DNA from: a virus
Length of the DNA: 25,472 nucleotides
Reading direction: 5' to 3' (one strand)
IMG/VR virus record: IMGVR_UViG_3300028388_001194
Span: 1 to 25,472 of that record
Below, piece after piece: positions 1 to 15,000 of the stretch. A program made the translations under genes and the position numbers. Within the stretch, counting starts at the first letter, position 1; each line of letters opens with the position of its first letter. The notes beneath the pieces are model-generated. The model searched no databases. It was not told the origin of the DNA and saw only the letters and a program-made list of their open reading frames with translations.

Positions 1-3000
1 TTCTCTAAAACTCCAGATAAATATCTCTTTACTGTACTATCTAGAGTATTAGGTAAATCTGCATTTCAGATTACTGAACAAGGAGAAGTAACTTCTTTAA
101 TAAGGTATAAGATGGAGTTAAATCCTATCATCTTATTTAATGATCTAAGTAAAGATGAGATACCTGATCTAACAGAAGATAAATCTAAAGCTTTAGACAT
201 AATAAAAGAATACTACAAAGACTTTTCAGCTATATATAATGCTAATTTAATAGGAGATTCTAAAATATCTTCTAATGATATCGCTGAAATACTATCTGAA
301 ACTATAGAATCAGAATCTATATATCCTACTTTGCAGCAAGAACTTTCATTAATGGATAGTGTAAGAACCTTATCTACTCCAGGAGGTATAGCTCTAGTTA
401 AAGGTATTTATGGGTCTGGTAAAACTAAGCTTGTAGCTAAAAGAATGATGACTATCTATAAAAAAATGATGGGCATTAAAGATTCTGAAATAACAGCTAT
501 AGGCCATTCTTCTGCATCCTCTGAGGTTATTAATAAGTCTTTAGGATTAACTACCACTACTAAAGAACAACTCATGCAGGGTAATCTAGAGAATACTAAG
601 TTATTAGTTATTGATGAGGCTATAGCTTTTGATAATAATTCTTTGGTAGCTATACTGGAAGTTGCTAAGCAACAAAATATTCCAGTACTTTTGATGGGTG
701 ATCCATCTCAAATTACTGTAGAATCACTTCCTTACGCACTTAGAGGAGCTGCTACTTCTATTGTGGATGCTCACCCTATTACTGTAGTAATGAGAACTAA
801 TGTTCCTGCTATCTCTCTACTGGCTGAGAAGTTTCAATTTAATCCTAATAAAGTTACTACTGCTTACGGACGTAAATCTACACAAGAGCTCTCTAAAGAC
901 ACTATAGGAGTAGATTCTGGAGCAGCCTCTACCATCATTGAAAAAGTAAAACAGAAAACAGGCCGTAATAAACTTGTAATTACTAATACTCAAGCTGACG
1001 TAAATAACAAATATTCAGAACTAAAAGACTTAGATAACGTAAAGGTTGTAACCTATGATCAAGCTCAAGGATTAGAAGCAGATGAAGTATATATAGATCT
1101 AGATCCAACGGGTAAAGATTTAAATAATAAACCTTTTAGTTCTAATCTACAATTTAATGCTGCTATGGCTACTGCCATATCACGAGCTACTCAATATGTA
1201 TTCGTAGCAAATCAAAATAGTTTAACTGTTAATTCTACCTTAGATAATAATCTAGTATCTAAAGCAGAGATAGCAGAGGAAGAAATCAATCAGAATAAAG
1301 AACGATATATAGAATCTATAGACGATTATAAAAATTATTATGCTAAATATTTTGAAGGAGTTTCAATTAAGAAGAAGAAAAAAGAGGTTGTTGAATCAAG
1401 AGAAAAATCGAGAAAAAAAGAAGATACTAAGAAAGATGAGGAATCTGCGAGAAGACCAAATCCGGAAGCACTTCCTGAAGCGACGAAAGAAGCAACCCCT
1501 ATACCGCCACAAGAGACTGTAGAAGAAGGTGATTTTATACTTGATTACCCTCAAACAGAATCAGTAGACAGACTTAAAGTTAACCAAGAAGTTCGTATTA
1601 TTCCAGTACGTAAAAATTCTAAATCTAAAGTTCTCTATAAAGTTTACGCTAGAGAAGAAGATTCTCAAGGACGTGCTGTAGACAGAGTGGTCGGTGTGCT
1701 TTCTGAAGACGATATTATTCGTATGGGTATCCGTTCTCTAGAATCAGAAGATAAAGTACTTCTTACTTCTGCTGACCAAGGATCAGGCGTTATGCCTGCA
1801 GATATTATAGATAAGCAAGAACCTGTAGTTTTAGGTAAAGCTAAAATAAAACAAGCATCTTCTCTGACCTACCATACTGATGCTCCTCAACCTAGACAGG
1901 CTGATATTCTTAAAATTATCTCTGAGTTTATATCTGGGTTTTATGCTCAAGGAAATAAACTGGATATACCTAAACAGTGGACTAGTAAAGATGGTTCATT
2001 AAACACATCTAAAATATTAAAGTCTCTAAATTTACGTATTTTCTCTAGAGGTAGACTCTCCAAAGCTGTAGGACCTAAAGCTCGTTTAAAATCAGGAGCA
2101 GTATATTTAGAAGTGCAAGCTCCACAAGCATCTACTAATCAGGTTATTAATCAGTACATTAGATTAGAGCCTCCAACATTATCTCCTAGATCTCGTAACT
2201 TTAAAGTTATTAAGAAACTTGAAGATGCTTTACGTAATTACGCTAAGTTAATTACTAACTCGGATGACGTAGCTAAACAAGACGCATTTTTAAAAGCTCA
2301 TTTCAATACTAAACAGTTTGATACTAACATTCAAGCTATCTCAGAAATGTATAAATGGTCTGCTGCAGATAACAAAATAGTTAAGAAAGATCCTAAATCT
2401 AAAGCAGCTGAAGATATTATTCCTGAAGAAGCTCTGAAAGTTGTGCAGAATATGAGTAATGAAGGGTTTAATGCTCTTCTTCCAATTATGAAAATGTTTT
2501 ATGGCCCTCAGAAAGCAGCTACTACTGTTACTAGAGAAGAGTTTAATGCTATGATTAAAAATGATCCTGAGAGATTTCTCCCTATTTATACGGAGAAAAA
2601 CATGCGAGATAAAGGGTCACAACTAAAAGGAAATAATCTGGTACTTCCTAAAGTAAATACTAATGATGGTATTAGGTCATTTGAGACTGTACGACTTAAA
2701 CGAGGAGCAGGTGAAGCTTCTAAAGCTTGGAGAAGATTAGCTTATGCTAACGCTGAGATAGGAGGTTCATCATCACGTACTACTCCTAGACGAGGAAAAG
2801 ATGGAGGTGAACGAGTGAGTCCTAAAGTACTTCTATCTCATAAAGGTAGTATTGATGCTGTATCTGTTCTCATTAAAGATAAACTTAGAGAAGCTAGCGC
2901 CATACTTCAACAAGCTATAGATAATAGCCAAACAACTAAATCTGAGACAGAAAGAATTAATGCTTTACTCTCCCACTCAAATATTATAGTAGAATCTTAT

Positions 3001-6000
3001 CTTACTACAGATAATATAATATTTGAAGAGACAGGAGAAAACACTTTTAGAGCAGGTATACAAAATGCTAAGAATCTGTTATATGAGTTAAATAGAGTAG
3101 CTAAAGATTTAGGTCTAGAACATTACACTGTTAAGGAGATTAATAAAGAAATTGATAAACATTCTAATGTACCTATTGGTTATGGCGCTATAAAAAGTCT
3201 TAATACTGAGTTCTCTAACTACAGAGATCATGTTCGACTACTTAAAGGAGATGGCGTAGAATATAATGGAGAAGATATCACAGATATTGAACCAGATAAT
3301 CTAGATTATATTTCTCAACTCAGAACATATTTTAGTGGCGTATCTCCTACAAGAATTGTCATCACAGATTTAGTGGGAGGTAGTTCTGCTCCTGTATCTA
3401 AAAAGAAGGAGAAAACTGTTAAAGCCGTTAAAAAAGCTAAGAAAACAAAAGCGAAAGTTAAAGCTACTCCTAAAGTAGATACAGATAATTATACTCCTTT
3501 ACGTAAGGTAGGAGATAAAATGGTTTTGCCAGATAATTCAACCCTCTCTTTAGCTAGAGCAGATGGTATGAAAGGTTTTATTACTGTAACTCATCTAGAT
3601 ACTGAAGGTAATTCTATTTTAGGTCCATTTGTTTTTGATAGTAAAGACACTGAATCAATTGATGAGCTTACTGAAACTATACTCCAATCTTATAATAAAA
3701 CTATTCTTCCGGCAGCAGCTGCTACAGAAACTACTGAGGAGCAAGATACTGAAGTAGAAACAACTGAAGTAGAAACAACTGAGGTAGAAACAACTGAAGT
3801 AGAAACAACTGAAGTAGAAGAATCTAAAAGTAAACAAACAAAAAATAAACCTGTACCTGTTACGAGAATGCCGGAAAAGGAAGAGACTATAGTTATGGTT
3901 CCTCCTAAAACTAAAGTTGATGCTAAAGACATTAAAATAGGAGATACCTTAATAGTTTCTAATAGATTTGGTAATAAGTTTGTTACTATAAAAGATCGTT
4001 ATAATAAAAAGACTGTACTTAAAGATGATACTGGACACACCTTAGCTATTTCAGATGTTCAACTGCAGAAAAGATTAAATGCTAAAGATAATGTAACTAC
4101 TACTAGATATAGATTAATTACTGACAATAGAGATAATTATACTTCTCAAGTATATAAATCTGCAGAGAAAGCTCTTCGTGTGCCTAGATCTAGGAATAAA
4201 TCAGCTAAGGCTGATAAAATTACTGAAAGAAGTATACTACAAATCTTAGATACAGAAGGTTTAATTAGAGACGTTGTAGAAGTCATTAAAGTTACTCCTA
4301 AAACTATTACTACACAGTCCATACAAAACGTAGGAGCTAAGGTTACTGGTATGCGAAAAGCTACAGCTCAAAAGATGCTTGATCTAGAAAATGCGGATCA
4401 AGGAGATAAACTACGAGTGGTAGAACTAGCTCCAGAACCTATCAACCTAATTAAATATACTACTAAAACAAAAGGTAAAGATGGAGTAAAAGGTAAATCT
4501 AGAACCCCAACTAAAAAGACAGCTCGTAAATCTAAAGGACAAACAGGTAAGTCTAATAAAAAGTTTAAGACGAAACTTAATCCTAAATCTAAAGCTAAAA
4601 CATCTCAAAAGAAACTTTCAAAAAAAGAATTAGTAGATAAAATTTTAGCGCACAAGGATTTTAAGAAAACTAGTTTTACTCCTAGAGAAATTAAATCTGT
4701 GAACAGTGTCACTGAATTAAAACAAATACTTAATACTCTAGATAAAGGCAGTTCATTTAATGCTTGGACTACTTTATTCCCATCTACTGAACCTGGTGAA
4801 AAGATATCTAAGGAAGAAGCAATTCGCATTATTCAGAAAATGCTGCCTGGATTTAAAGTAGATCCTGATTCTGCTCAATCTCAACTTAAATTCTTATCTA
4901 AGTTAGAGATGTCAGCTAGATGGGGAGATGGAGTATATGGCCGAGTAGAAGATGCAATTATGTATCTCATGGCTTCTAAAGGACAGACATTTGATCAAGT
5001 AGCTCTTCACGAAGTATTTCACGTAGTATATAAATACCTACTAGATAATCATGAACGTGAAGCGTTAGAGAAAGCACTTAAAGAAATGTATCCTCAAGCA
5101 GCTTCTGTAGAAGAAGGATTAGCTGAGGTATTTCAAGCATTTGCTTCTAGACGTATAAAGACGTCTAGTATTACAAATAAGATATTAGATTTCTTTTACG
5201 ATATATTAGCATTCTTTAATCTCGTATCGTCTAACCAAGCTACTTTACGTAAAATATTTACTCGTATAACTCAAGGTTATTATTCTGCAGAAGTTCTTAA
5301 TAATGGGATGTCTGCTTCTAATGCAACTTTCTATGAGAATAATTTTGACTCAGTATCTCAATATGTAGAAATTAAAAATGAGATATTAGAACATCTAGGA
5401 CCTTATCTAAAACCCAATAAAGATAATGAATCTTTAACTCAGGTGTACTTAGATGATGAAGTAGAAGATCATATAGCTGTTACTAGACAAGAGGCTATTG
5501 AGGAAGTGTATAATTACTTAACTAATTATAGAGTGTCTTTAAAGCGTAACATATTCCAAGTAGAAAATAGTCCTAACTCTGAGATGATGTCTAAAATGCT
5601 AGATCGTTACCAAAAACGTCTACGTATTATAGATACTATGCTTAAGTATGATCCTGCATCTGGCAAGACTATATTTGAAAATGTAGTATTTAATAGACTT
5701 TCTGGTAATACTATGAATCAAGAAGACTTAGAAGTTATTTACGCTCATGAAACTATTGAAGATGCTGTAGAAGAATATAAAAAACTAAACAGTGAAACTT
5801 TAGGTATACAAGCTCACACTGTAGATCATTCTACTGTAAATTATGAACATAAACAATCTGAGTCTGTTAAAGACTTTCTCTCATTTATACCTAAACTAGA
5901 TGATGCAGCTTATTACGGATCTAAGAACTTAGAGAAGCCTGATGTAAGTTTCGTTGAAGATGACTATATTAATCCTAGATTTGCGTATATTCGTACAGCT

Positions 6001-9000
6001 CAAGTACTTCAAGAAATTGATTTATCTCAGTTAGATTATATAGGTAAACAGTTAAGAACATTTAGAGCTTTAAATCAAATGAATGCTGAGACTGAATCTA
6101 TATTAACTATGTTATCTATTTTAAGTGATAAAGCTCGTAATCATCCTCAAGGTTATGAGAATGTTAGTATAGTAACTCAGACGGAGGATTTATCCGCTAC
6201 TCCTAAATATTATCTCTTATATCATCCTACGACAGATATATCTAATCTTACTTTTGAGGAGGCTAAATTATTAAGTAAGCAAGAAGCTGACTTACCGCAA
6301 GATGAACAATTAGTTATAGCAGAACAAAAGACTATTAAACTCGAATCTCTTTACGCAGATGCTGTGTCTAAGGGAATAGAACTTCCTTTAGATATATTTA
6401 ATGAGCTCTACTTTAAGGAGGAAGCTGCTAATACTTTACGAGAACTTCACTCATCACTAGGTTCTTTAAAAGAGTCTAACTACTATATTATGAAATCATC
6501 TTATCATAAAGGTAAATATTTCATAAATTATCATCAAGCTACTGATAAAGGTCTTCAAACTAATATACGTGAGAAGTTTAAAGAGAATTTCCGTAAAATG
6601 GTTAAAAAGTATGATGAGAATAGAGGACCTATTAAAAAGTTAGCTGAAACTATTACTGGCAATGGAACTAGAGAAGAACGTATACAAGCTTTACGTAAGT
6701 TAGTTTCTCCAGAATTCCTAAACATGGAGTTTTACGCTAATAAAGTTTCATTTGATAAAGCACTTAATGATTTATCTAACATTGGTTATGTGTTAGAGAA
6801 AATTGATCACTTCTCTAATTTATCTACGGCAGAAGATATTGAATCTTTCTTCGAAGATCAAGCAGCTAATGTACGTAGATTTACTTCTAGCTTAGTTAAA
6901 TCCTCCGATAGGTTGAAGAATCCTTCTATTGTAGGTAGTAAAGGTAAGATGTTTACACTTCACCCATCTACGTACATAGATGATAGACTTAGAGAAATTA
7001 AAGAATACTTCAGACAACTTAGATCTGGACGTATAGCTTGGAGACGAAAAGCTTTCTCTAGTATATTTAATAACGATTTTATGATGAATAATATCTTCAT
7101 TAGTTCTAATAAAACTAAAGAAGGAGAAGATTTTAAGCCTCTCAACGTTATTCATAGAATTGTTACTCACGATGGTCTTATGTATTCTCAAGATAGAATT
7201 AAGACCTATTTACGTATGTCAAGGAATGAGTTAATCAATATGATGTTTAGTGCAGGATTTTTATCTACTGCTACTTCCACGGGGGAGAAATCATCTAAGT
7301 ATGTACAATATGTGTATCAACAATCTGATAAACCTAGACCTACAGGAGCCCTTATAGATGTTTTAAATCCTGCTCAGATAGATGAAGCGTTGGGACGTAT
7401 GTATGATCAGCTTGTACAACACCCAGATCTTTCTTCTCAAGTTAAGAAGTTTACTAATAAATTTGTTAATGCAGAGATATTTGAAGGAGCAGATATGAGT
7501 AATAAGAAGAAAGCTGTAAAACACGCTAAAGCTAAGCTCCTAGAGATTTCTTATCAAATGTCTGAGGAATTAGTTAATAAAACATTTAGACTTCCTGCTA
7601 ACTCTAAGTTCTCTAAATTAGATAAATTTGTAGATTGGAAGGGTATCTCAGATAAAGTTACTAAAAAAGAACACGATAAGTTAGGTTCTATGAGAGATGA
7701 AGATGGTAACGTATATGCAGATGATATTAATAAACTTCTTCCATATGTACACACATTTATTTCTAATTATTATGTTAACAGTTATTTTTTAACTCAGCTT
7801 GGAGCAGGTACTTCTCAATTCTTTACTACAGGTCAAAATCAAGTTAAACGTATGGCTGGACCATCAGGTCCTGGTACTAGAGGTTTAGTTGATGACTTTG
7901 TAGGTATGAAAGAAGAATTTAGAGCAATTATCGTTCAAGACGATGAAGTTAAATTTAATAGCGTAGCAGATAAACTATCTAATCTTGTGTTTAATAAGCC
8001 TTACTCAGATTTAGAAGGTACTGCTAAAGAAGAAATGGATGAGTTACTGCTTCTATTTGACCCAGAAGGATTTGAATTAACTGATGCTCAAGGATTTATG
8101 ACTCCTGCTCGTTTCGCACAACTTAATAAAGGGTTTGGTCGAGGAGCTAAACTTTCCAATATCTTAAAACCTATGTACTTTGGTGTGCATAATAGAGTTT
8201 ATAATCAGATAGGAGAGAATGGAGAAGTCACAGGACAATTTAATTTTCCTACGCCTACGTATCTTAAGTATTCATCTGTAGTAATTACAGACGAATTAGC
8301 TAAGCGATTCCCTAATACGTTAGGTAAAATAAGAGAAACTATGGAGAGTCAAGACAATCCTATTGACGAACTTATTTTCCATTCGGGAACTAAAGTAGGA
8401 GCTCCTATTAAATCTGAATCTGCTACTGTACAGAATATTATAAATGGAGTAATACCTGAATCTTCTGTAATTAATTTATCTAATAGACATTATCGTATTC
8501 AACTTAATCCTAGAGCTAAGACAACAGGTAAAAACATCGCACTCCCTTCTCAGTTAGTATATTTTACTAATCTATTTAATACCAATGTTAGACAAGCAGA
8601 TAGAATATTTAAGAGTATTGTTAATCTGTATAAAATTGGTGCTGCTCAATTTGGTCGTAAACTTAAACGAGAAGGTATTTCTAATATCGTTAAATCTGCG
8701 CTTGAAGGAACTACAGATGAGAGGTATAACGTATTCTTAAATCAAGAAAATGGTGATCGTACTTTACAAACACCTCTACTATCTAAAAAAGCTATCATTA
8801 GATTATCTTCTCTACTTGAGAAAATGACTACTACTATTAAAGTACCTGGAGGTAAAATGATTCTTCAATCTTCTGTAGGTATTACTAATCCTAAGACAAA
8901 AGAACCTCTTAAATATTATATAGAAAATGGTAAGTTAGTAGCTGAAGTAGTTCTCCCTTCAGGATTACTAGAATCTAACTTAGAGTCTAAAATAAAGAGT

Positions 9001-12000
9001 GGTAATTTAGAATCAATTAATCCACTTTTAGTAGGTTTCCGTATTCCTTCTACAGAACTTCACTCAGCTATTACTCTCAAAGTAGTAGATATTTATGATA
9101 CTAAGAAAACTAATGTAGTTATTGCTCCTGATATTCTAGTTGCACTTCACGGTTCTGACTTTGACGTTGACTCACTACAGATATTAAGACCAGGCGCTGC
9201 TAAAAATAATGTTAGTCTGTATCAAGATTCTTTTAATGAATCTTATCTAGAGACCATACGTGAATTTATTGAAGATCCGCAAGGAGAAATAGAAGAACAT
9301 GCGGCTTCTTTAATTAAAGATATTTTTTACTCAGAAGATCTACCTCAATCTTCTAAGGAACTTCACGAGCTACAAATGGAATCAATTAATAATAAAGAGT
9401 TCCAGCTGTACATAGAAAATTTATTCGAATCTTCAAATATTAATAATGAGAGTGAGTTTGCTTCCTTACTAGATCTCAAATATCGTAAACGTGAAGGTCT
9501 ATGGCAAATTAAAAGTAAATTATCCTGGGATCTTTACGAGTTATCTAAGTACGCAGAACTTCATGAGTCATTAGCTCCTCTAACTTACGATTTCCACATC
9601 TCTAAATTTACTTCAGGAGAGAATGAAATTCTAATTAAGAAAGGAGATTTAATAGGATTTAAATCTAATAAAGAAGGTAAATTATATTTTGATAGGAAAA
9701 TAGTACAGAAGTTAGAAGAATCCTATCAAGCTGTGCAAAGAGATTTGAGTACTATTAATTCTATGAGAGGTAACTATCCTAACTTATTGTTAGATAGATT
9801 AGAGAAAACTTATCAAAAAAGAATGAATAATATATCTGATGCTATATCAGTATATTATAAAAATGAAATTGTGGATACCTTCTCTGAAGTAGTAGCAAAT
9901 GCTGGTAAACAGTCAGATACTTTCGCTACTAAAGGTAATCTTCGTCGTATTGTTTCTCCTATCTCTATGGAAATGTGGAATGAAGCATTGGATGAGTTAT
10001 ATGATCTAGGATTAATATCTAAAGAAGATCTTGATTTATCTAACTTTGAGGATTTCTTAACTGCTCATGCTTCTGTATCAGATGGTGGTATTCTTACAGG
10101 TGTAGAAGCTAATAACGTTAAAGTTTTAGCATATATTTTACGCTCCGGTAGTCTAGCTAATAAAAAGATACTCGAAATTCAAAGTGAAATTGAAGAATTA
10201 AGAGAAGAAATTGCTTACTCAGATTTAGAAATGGGTAGGATTGAAGCAGATAAATACGGAGATATAGCAACTTATGGTGAACAGATAGCTGATCTTAAAA
10301 AGAAGCTTAGTAAACTATCTAAAGTAGAAGAGAACAATGATCGTATAATCTCCTATAAAGCAGAGATTGAAAATTTGCAAGAATTACAAGAAGAACTTAA
10401 ATTAAAACGTAATAAGGATAGTGCTTACGATAAATTTAAAAAAGCTTCTACTAAATCAAATAAAAAGTTAAATAAACTACAGAAGAAATTAAATAAATTA
10501 ATACCATCTTCTGCGCAAGAAGTAGCTAGTAAGAATCCTAATAAGATGAAACCTCATCTTGATTCTAATCTACACTTTAATTATAAACTATCAAATGGTA
10601 AAGTACAAAACTTCCATAGGATAGTAGAAAATCAATTAGAATCATCTCGCTCTGTATGGGAGGTGCTTGATTCTTTTATTAACATTGCTATTGATAATGT
10701 TAAAGAACAGATTCTCCCTAAAATTAAAGCTAATTCTGTTAATGGTAATGCTTACGCTGTATTATTTGCTATGGGTATGCCTTTAGTAGATACAGTACTT
10801 CTTATGCACCAACCTATATTTAACCTGTCTTTTGAAACTAAGAAATATTCAGGTGGACTGGTTAATGAAGCTACAGAAAAACTTGCTAAAAAATATAATA
10901 TTAAAGGGGAATTTGATACCAATCTAGATAAAATGAATGCTGTAGTAGATGCTATAGGTATTACTTTATCTAAGAAGGAATTGAAAAACATGCTTAAAGA
11001 GAAGAATAGAAATAAGGTATTAGATCTTATTAAAGATAAAAAAGCAGATGAAATTAATTTTAATGATCCACTTCTACTTAAACAATATGTAGCTTTAACT
11101 ATATTTCATAAAGCTTATGTAGCTGGAGAAAGTGTAAAAGAGCTAGCTCAATTCCTCAGTGTAGCTCGTGAGATCCCTGTTACGTATGAAGATTCTCTCT
11201 CGTTCTTAGATAATTTCTCTAAGAATATTGGTGACCTTAATATCTCTCCTAAAAGAGCTTACGAAATTTTATTTGAATCCGATATTAATTTCTCTCAAAA
11301 TCAACCAGAGTTCTATAAACAGTTGGATGAGATAATGACAAAAGGATTTAAGATGAGGAAGAATCTTAAATTTGATATACCTAACTTCTTCTATCAAAAT
11401 CCTCATATCTTATACTCTTATTTAGTAGTATTAGCTAATGTACATACTATAGAATCTAACTTTAAGATTCACTCTCCTCAAGCTAAAAAAGTTATTAATG
11501 GTATTAAACAGGTTGATCCTAATACTGGAGATAGTACCAAGATACACGATATCTTGTCTTTAGATGATGAATCTACTAATTCTAATCAATCATTAATTAG
11601 ACAGGAGATATTTAAATTCCTAGCTTTTAGATTATCTGGAGTAACAAACTTTAAAGAATTTAGTAGTACAGTAGCTAATCTTATAGAACAAGCTCAAGAG
11701 AAAGCTAAAGGCCAAAATGAATTTTTAAATAACATATCTGTAACTAGAGATAAAAAAGGTCTCGTTAAAATAGAATTTACTAATGCCGCTAATTTAGAGG
11801 ATGAAGATATTATAGATATCCATAACGCATTTAGAAATCTAGATAAATACTTTACTGACAAGGAAATAGATGATTTAGTAAATTATGCTGCTATTAGATA
11901 TGGGTTAGTATATTCTTCAGCTAATTATTCTTTCGCTATACCTCCAGAATACATTAACGAAATTTCCAATCGTTTAATGAATATGTTTGAGATGATGTTG

Positions 12001-15000
12001 GAAGAAAAAGAGTTAGATTATTTACAAGATGATTTCTTTTACTCAATTTTAGCGAGTAATGCAGAGGATATTAAATCATTTGTCCCATATAAATCTAATC
12101 CTAATATAGATATAATCAAAGAAACTCCTGATGAGTTAGAAGATTTTGTTTATGATGAAGGATACACTGGACTTATAGAACAGTCTTTCCCATTTATTAT
12201 ATCTAAACGTAAAGGTGAAACTATACATATTCTACAGAAAGCTGTTGAGTTAAGTTCTGAAAAAATTAAAAATAGAAAATACGTACTTTACAAAACTATT
12301 ATAGTTTCAGATAATTTAGCAGTTCATGATCAAAGATTCACTAAAGAAGATATAGAGAACTTAACGAATTATCGTATACCATTTAAAGGAAATATTGATA
12401 TTACTTCTCTAACTACTGCTCGTATGAGAGGTACGAATTCAAAGAGAGTTCCTACCTCTAAATTCTTTGCTCGTAATAATTTAGGTAGAGTAGTTATGTT
12501 TACTCCTTCTTCTAAAAAGAAGCATAAAATTAACGAGAAAGAGAAGACTATCACAATAAAAGGTAATCAACAAGCTCCTAATTTACTTCCTACTACTAAT
12601 AGGAGAAGTGATCTTAGAGATTCCTTAATTAAGTATAAATTACTTCCTTCTAATTTCTTTGCTCAGACTACTAAAGTTAGCGGAAAAGATATTATTAAGT
12701 CAGGTATGTTGCAAGATGATGTTCTTATGAATGGATTATCTCAAGAAGAGATAGAACTTCTCGAACAACTTCTTAATCTTGATACTCCTATCTTTTTCTC
12801 AGATAAATTAACTCATGCTGGTGTGTCTACTAAATCTGGAGTAGTTATTTCTACTACAGCAGGTCACCCTATGTCAATTGGACAAACTCTATTACATGAG
12901 TTAGTTCACGAAACTACTATCAATAATCTTAACTCTAACGCAGATATCAAACAGAGTTTACAAGATGAGATAGATATTTTATCTGAAACTATGGATGATT
13001 ATGGGTTAACTTCGCCAGAGGAATTCTTAGCAGAGTTTTATTCTAACCCTGTGTTTAGAGATAAAATAAGAAAACAAAGTGAACCTCAAGAGCGTAAAAC
13101 ATCTTTTATTAGAAGTATTTATGATCAAATAATTAGTCTTATCTCTAGACTTCTCTCAATCTCTTCTGAGCCAATTATATCTCGTATGTTAGGAGGTAGA
13201 AAATCATTTATTACTTCTAATACTTTATCTTCTGAGAATGTAACTGAATCCGAAATGGATGGGCTCATACCTGATTTCAACAGTATTAAATCTAAAGAAG
13301 TATTCTTAATGGAGTCTTCTACCTCTTCATCTGGTATAGAAGAAATTAAAAACATAGGATCTAAATTAAAAGAAACAGAAGAAGGTTATAAATTAGGTAA
13401 TAAAGTATTTAAACACGTAACTGATCCTGTTGAAGGAGGTATATCTAAACTTCGTAAAGTTAAAACTACTATTAAAGAAGCTGAACAGATTGCTGACCAA
13501 GAGTGGGGTAGCACAGATCCTGAGAAAACTCTTCCTACTAGATACGGACCATTAGATAAACAAGGATTTATCGAAGCGTTAGAGAGATCTAGAAATCAAG
13601 GTAAGATTAGAGGTAATATAGTTCACTCTATTATGCAGCAAGTATTCACTAAATCTGTTGAGCAATTATCTGAAATAAAGAATAAGATACAAGAGGAGCT
13701 AGAATACTCTGGTCTCCCTAAAGTAACTTTTGATTGGTTAATGGAGGAGAGTACCGTTAAAAAAGTAGTGGCTCTTATGGGTTTAAATACATATGATAAA
13801 AATGTTGAACAAGATGAGAGAGACATAGTAGAAACAGAAGTTCCTATATATTCTGAAGAATTAGAACTTGGAGGTAAAATAGATATTTTAGCCCAAGATA
13901 AAGATGGACTCTACTCTATATTAGATTTAAAAACAGGATATAAATTTAATGAAACTTATTCTTCTCAAATATTTAAATATGGTAATAACGGTTCTGGAGG
14001 ACAAGTAATTCACGATACAACTAAGAATAGAGCTAAGCTGCAGATTATGTGGTATGCTCTAATGCTTAAAGCTCAGCAACCAGACGCTAAATTTAAAGAT
14101 TTACGTATTGTATGGCTTCCTTCAGAATCAGCTCTAAAGACCACAGATTTAATTCAAGATGTAGATGTTCAAGCATTCCTTCGCATGTTAGAACTTTATC
14201 TAAAGAACGAAGAACCTAATGCTTACGCAGATCTTCTCGCTAAATCTCCTCAACTATTCCGTGCTCAAGATTACTCCATTAAAGGATCTAGATTAGATCA
14301 ACGTGAAATGAAAAGAACTGGTAAAAATCCTAAAGAAATTGCTGAGGATCTTTTCACTGAACTTACCGAGACTGTAGCATTCTCTGAATCTAGCTTTGGT
14401 ACGGATACAGATATGGTATCCATAGCTAAGAATAAAGCTAAGATATCTGATCTTACTAAAAGACTTCTCCCTTATCTGAATAAAGATCTAGGAGTTACTA
14501 TAGATGGTTACGATACAGATATATCCTGGGCTTCATACTGGTTAGGATCTCCCGCATCTTTAAATTCTCCTTACGTACAGATTTATAATAAAGTATATAG
14601 AGATAGAAAACAATTATATCTAAACAGATATGCGATGTATCAGACTGAATTTAGAAATAGATTACTCCCTATATATAATGAATATCTACGTCGTAATGGA
14701 CAAGCTACTATATCTAAGCTCACTAGAAATTATATGGTAAATGTTAACCATAAAGAATTATTTGGTTGGGCTTTAATACCTGTGTATAACGAAGCTAAAG
14801 AAGTTATTGATTATAAATTTGCTACAACTACTCAAGAGTGGGCTGAACAAAAGAAAAAATATCCATTCATAGATCAGAAACACATTGACTTTATACGTTG
14901 GATAAATGATTCCTATGCTCAATTCTTTATAGATTCTAAATCTTCTAGTGGAACTGCTCTAGCTAATAAAGTAGTGGCTTATAAACCTACATCTAGAGGA

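Noticed and set aside
1340-1522. Small + strand frame rich in Lys and Arg
   Set aside because: It lies over the Lys/Glu linker of the giant gene in another frame and only reflects its A-rich composition.
3655-3932. Minus-strand reading frames opposite the tandem repeat
   Set aside because: Their Ser/Val and Cys/Phe repeats are the mirror of the EVETT repeat; they are shadows of the giant gene.
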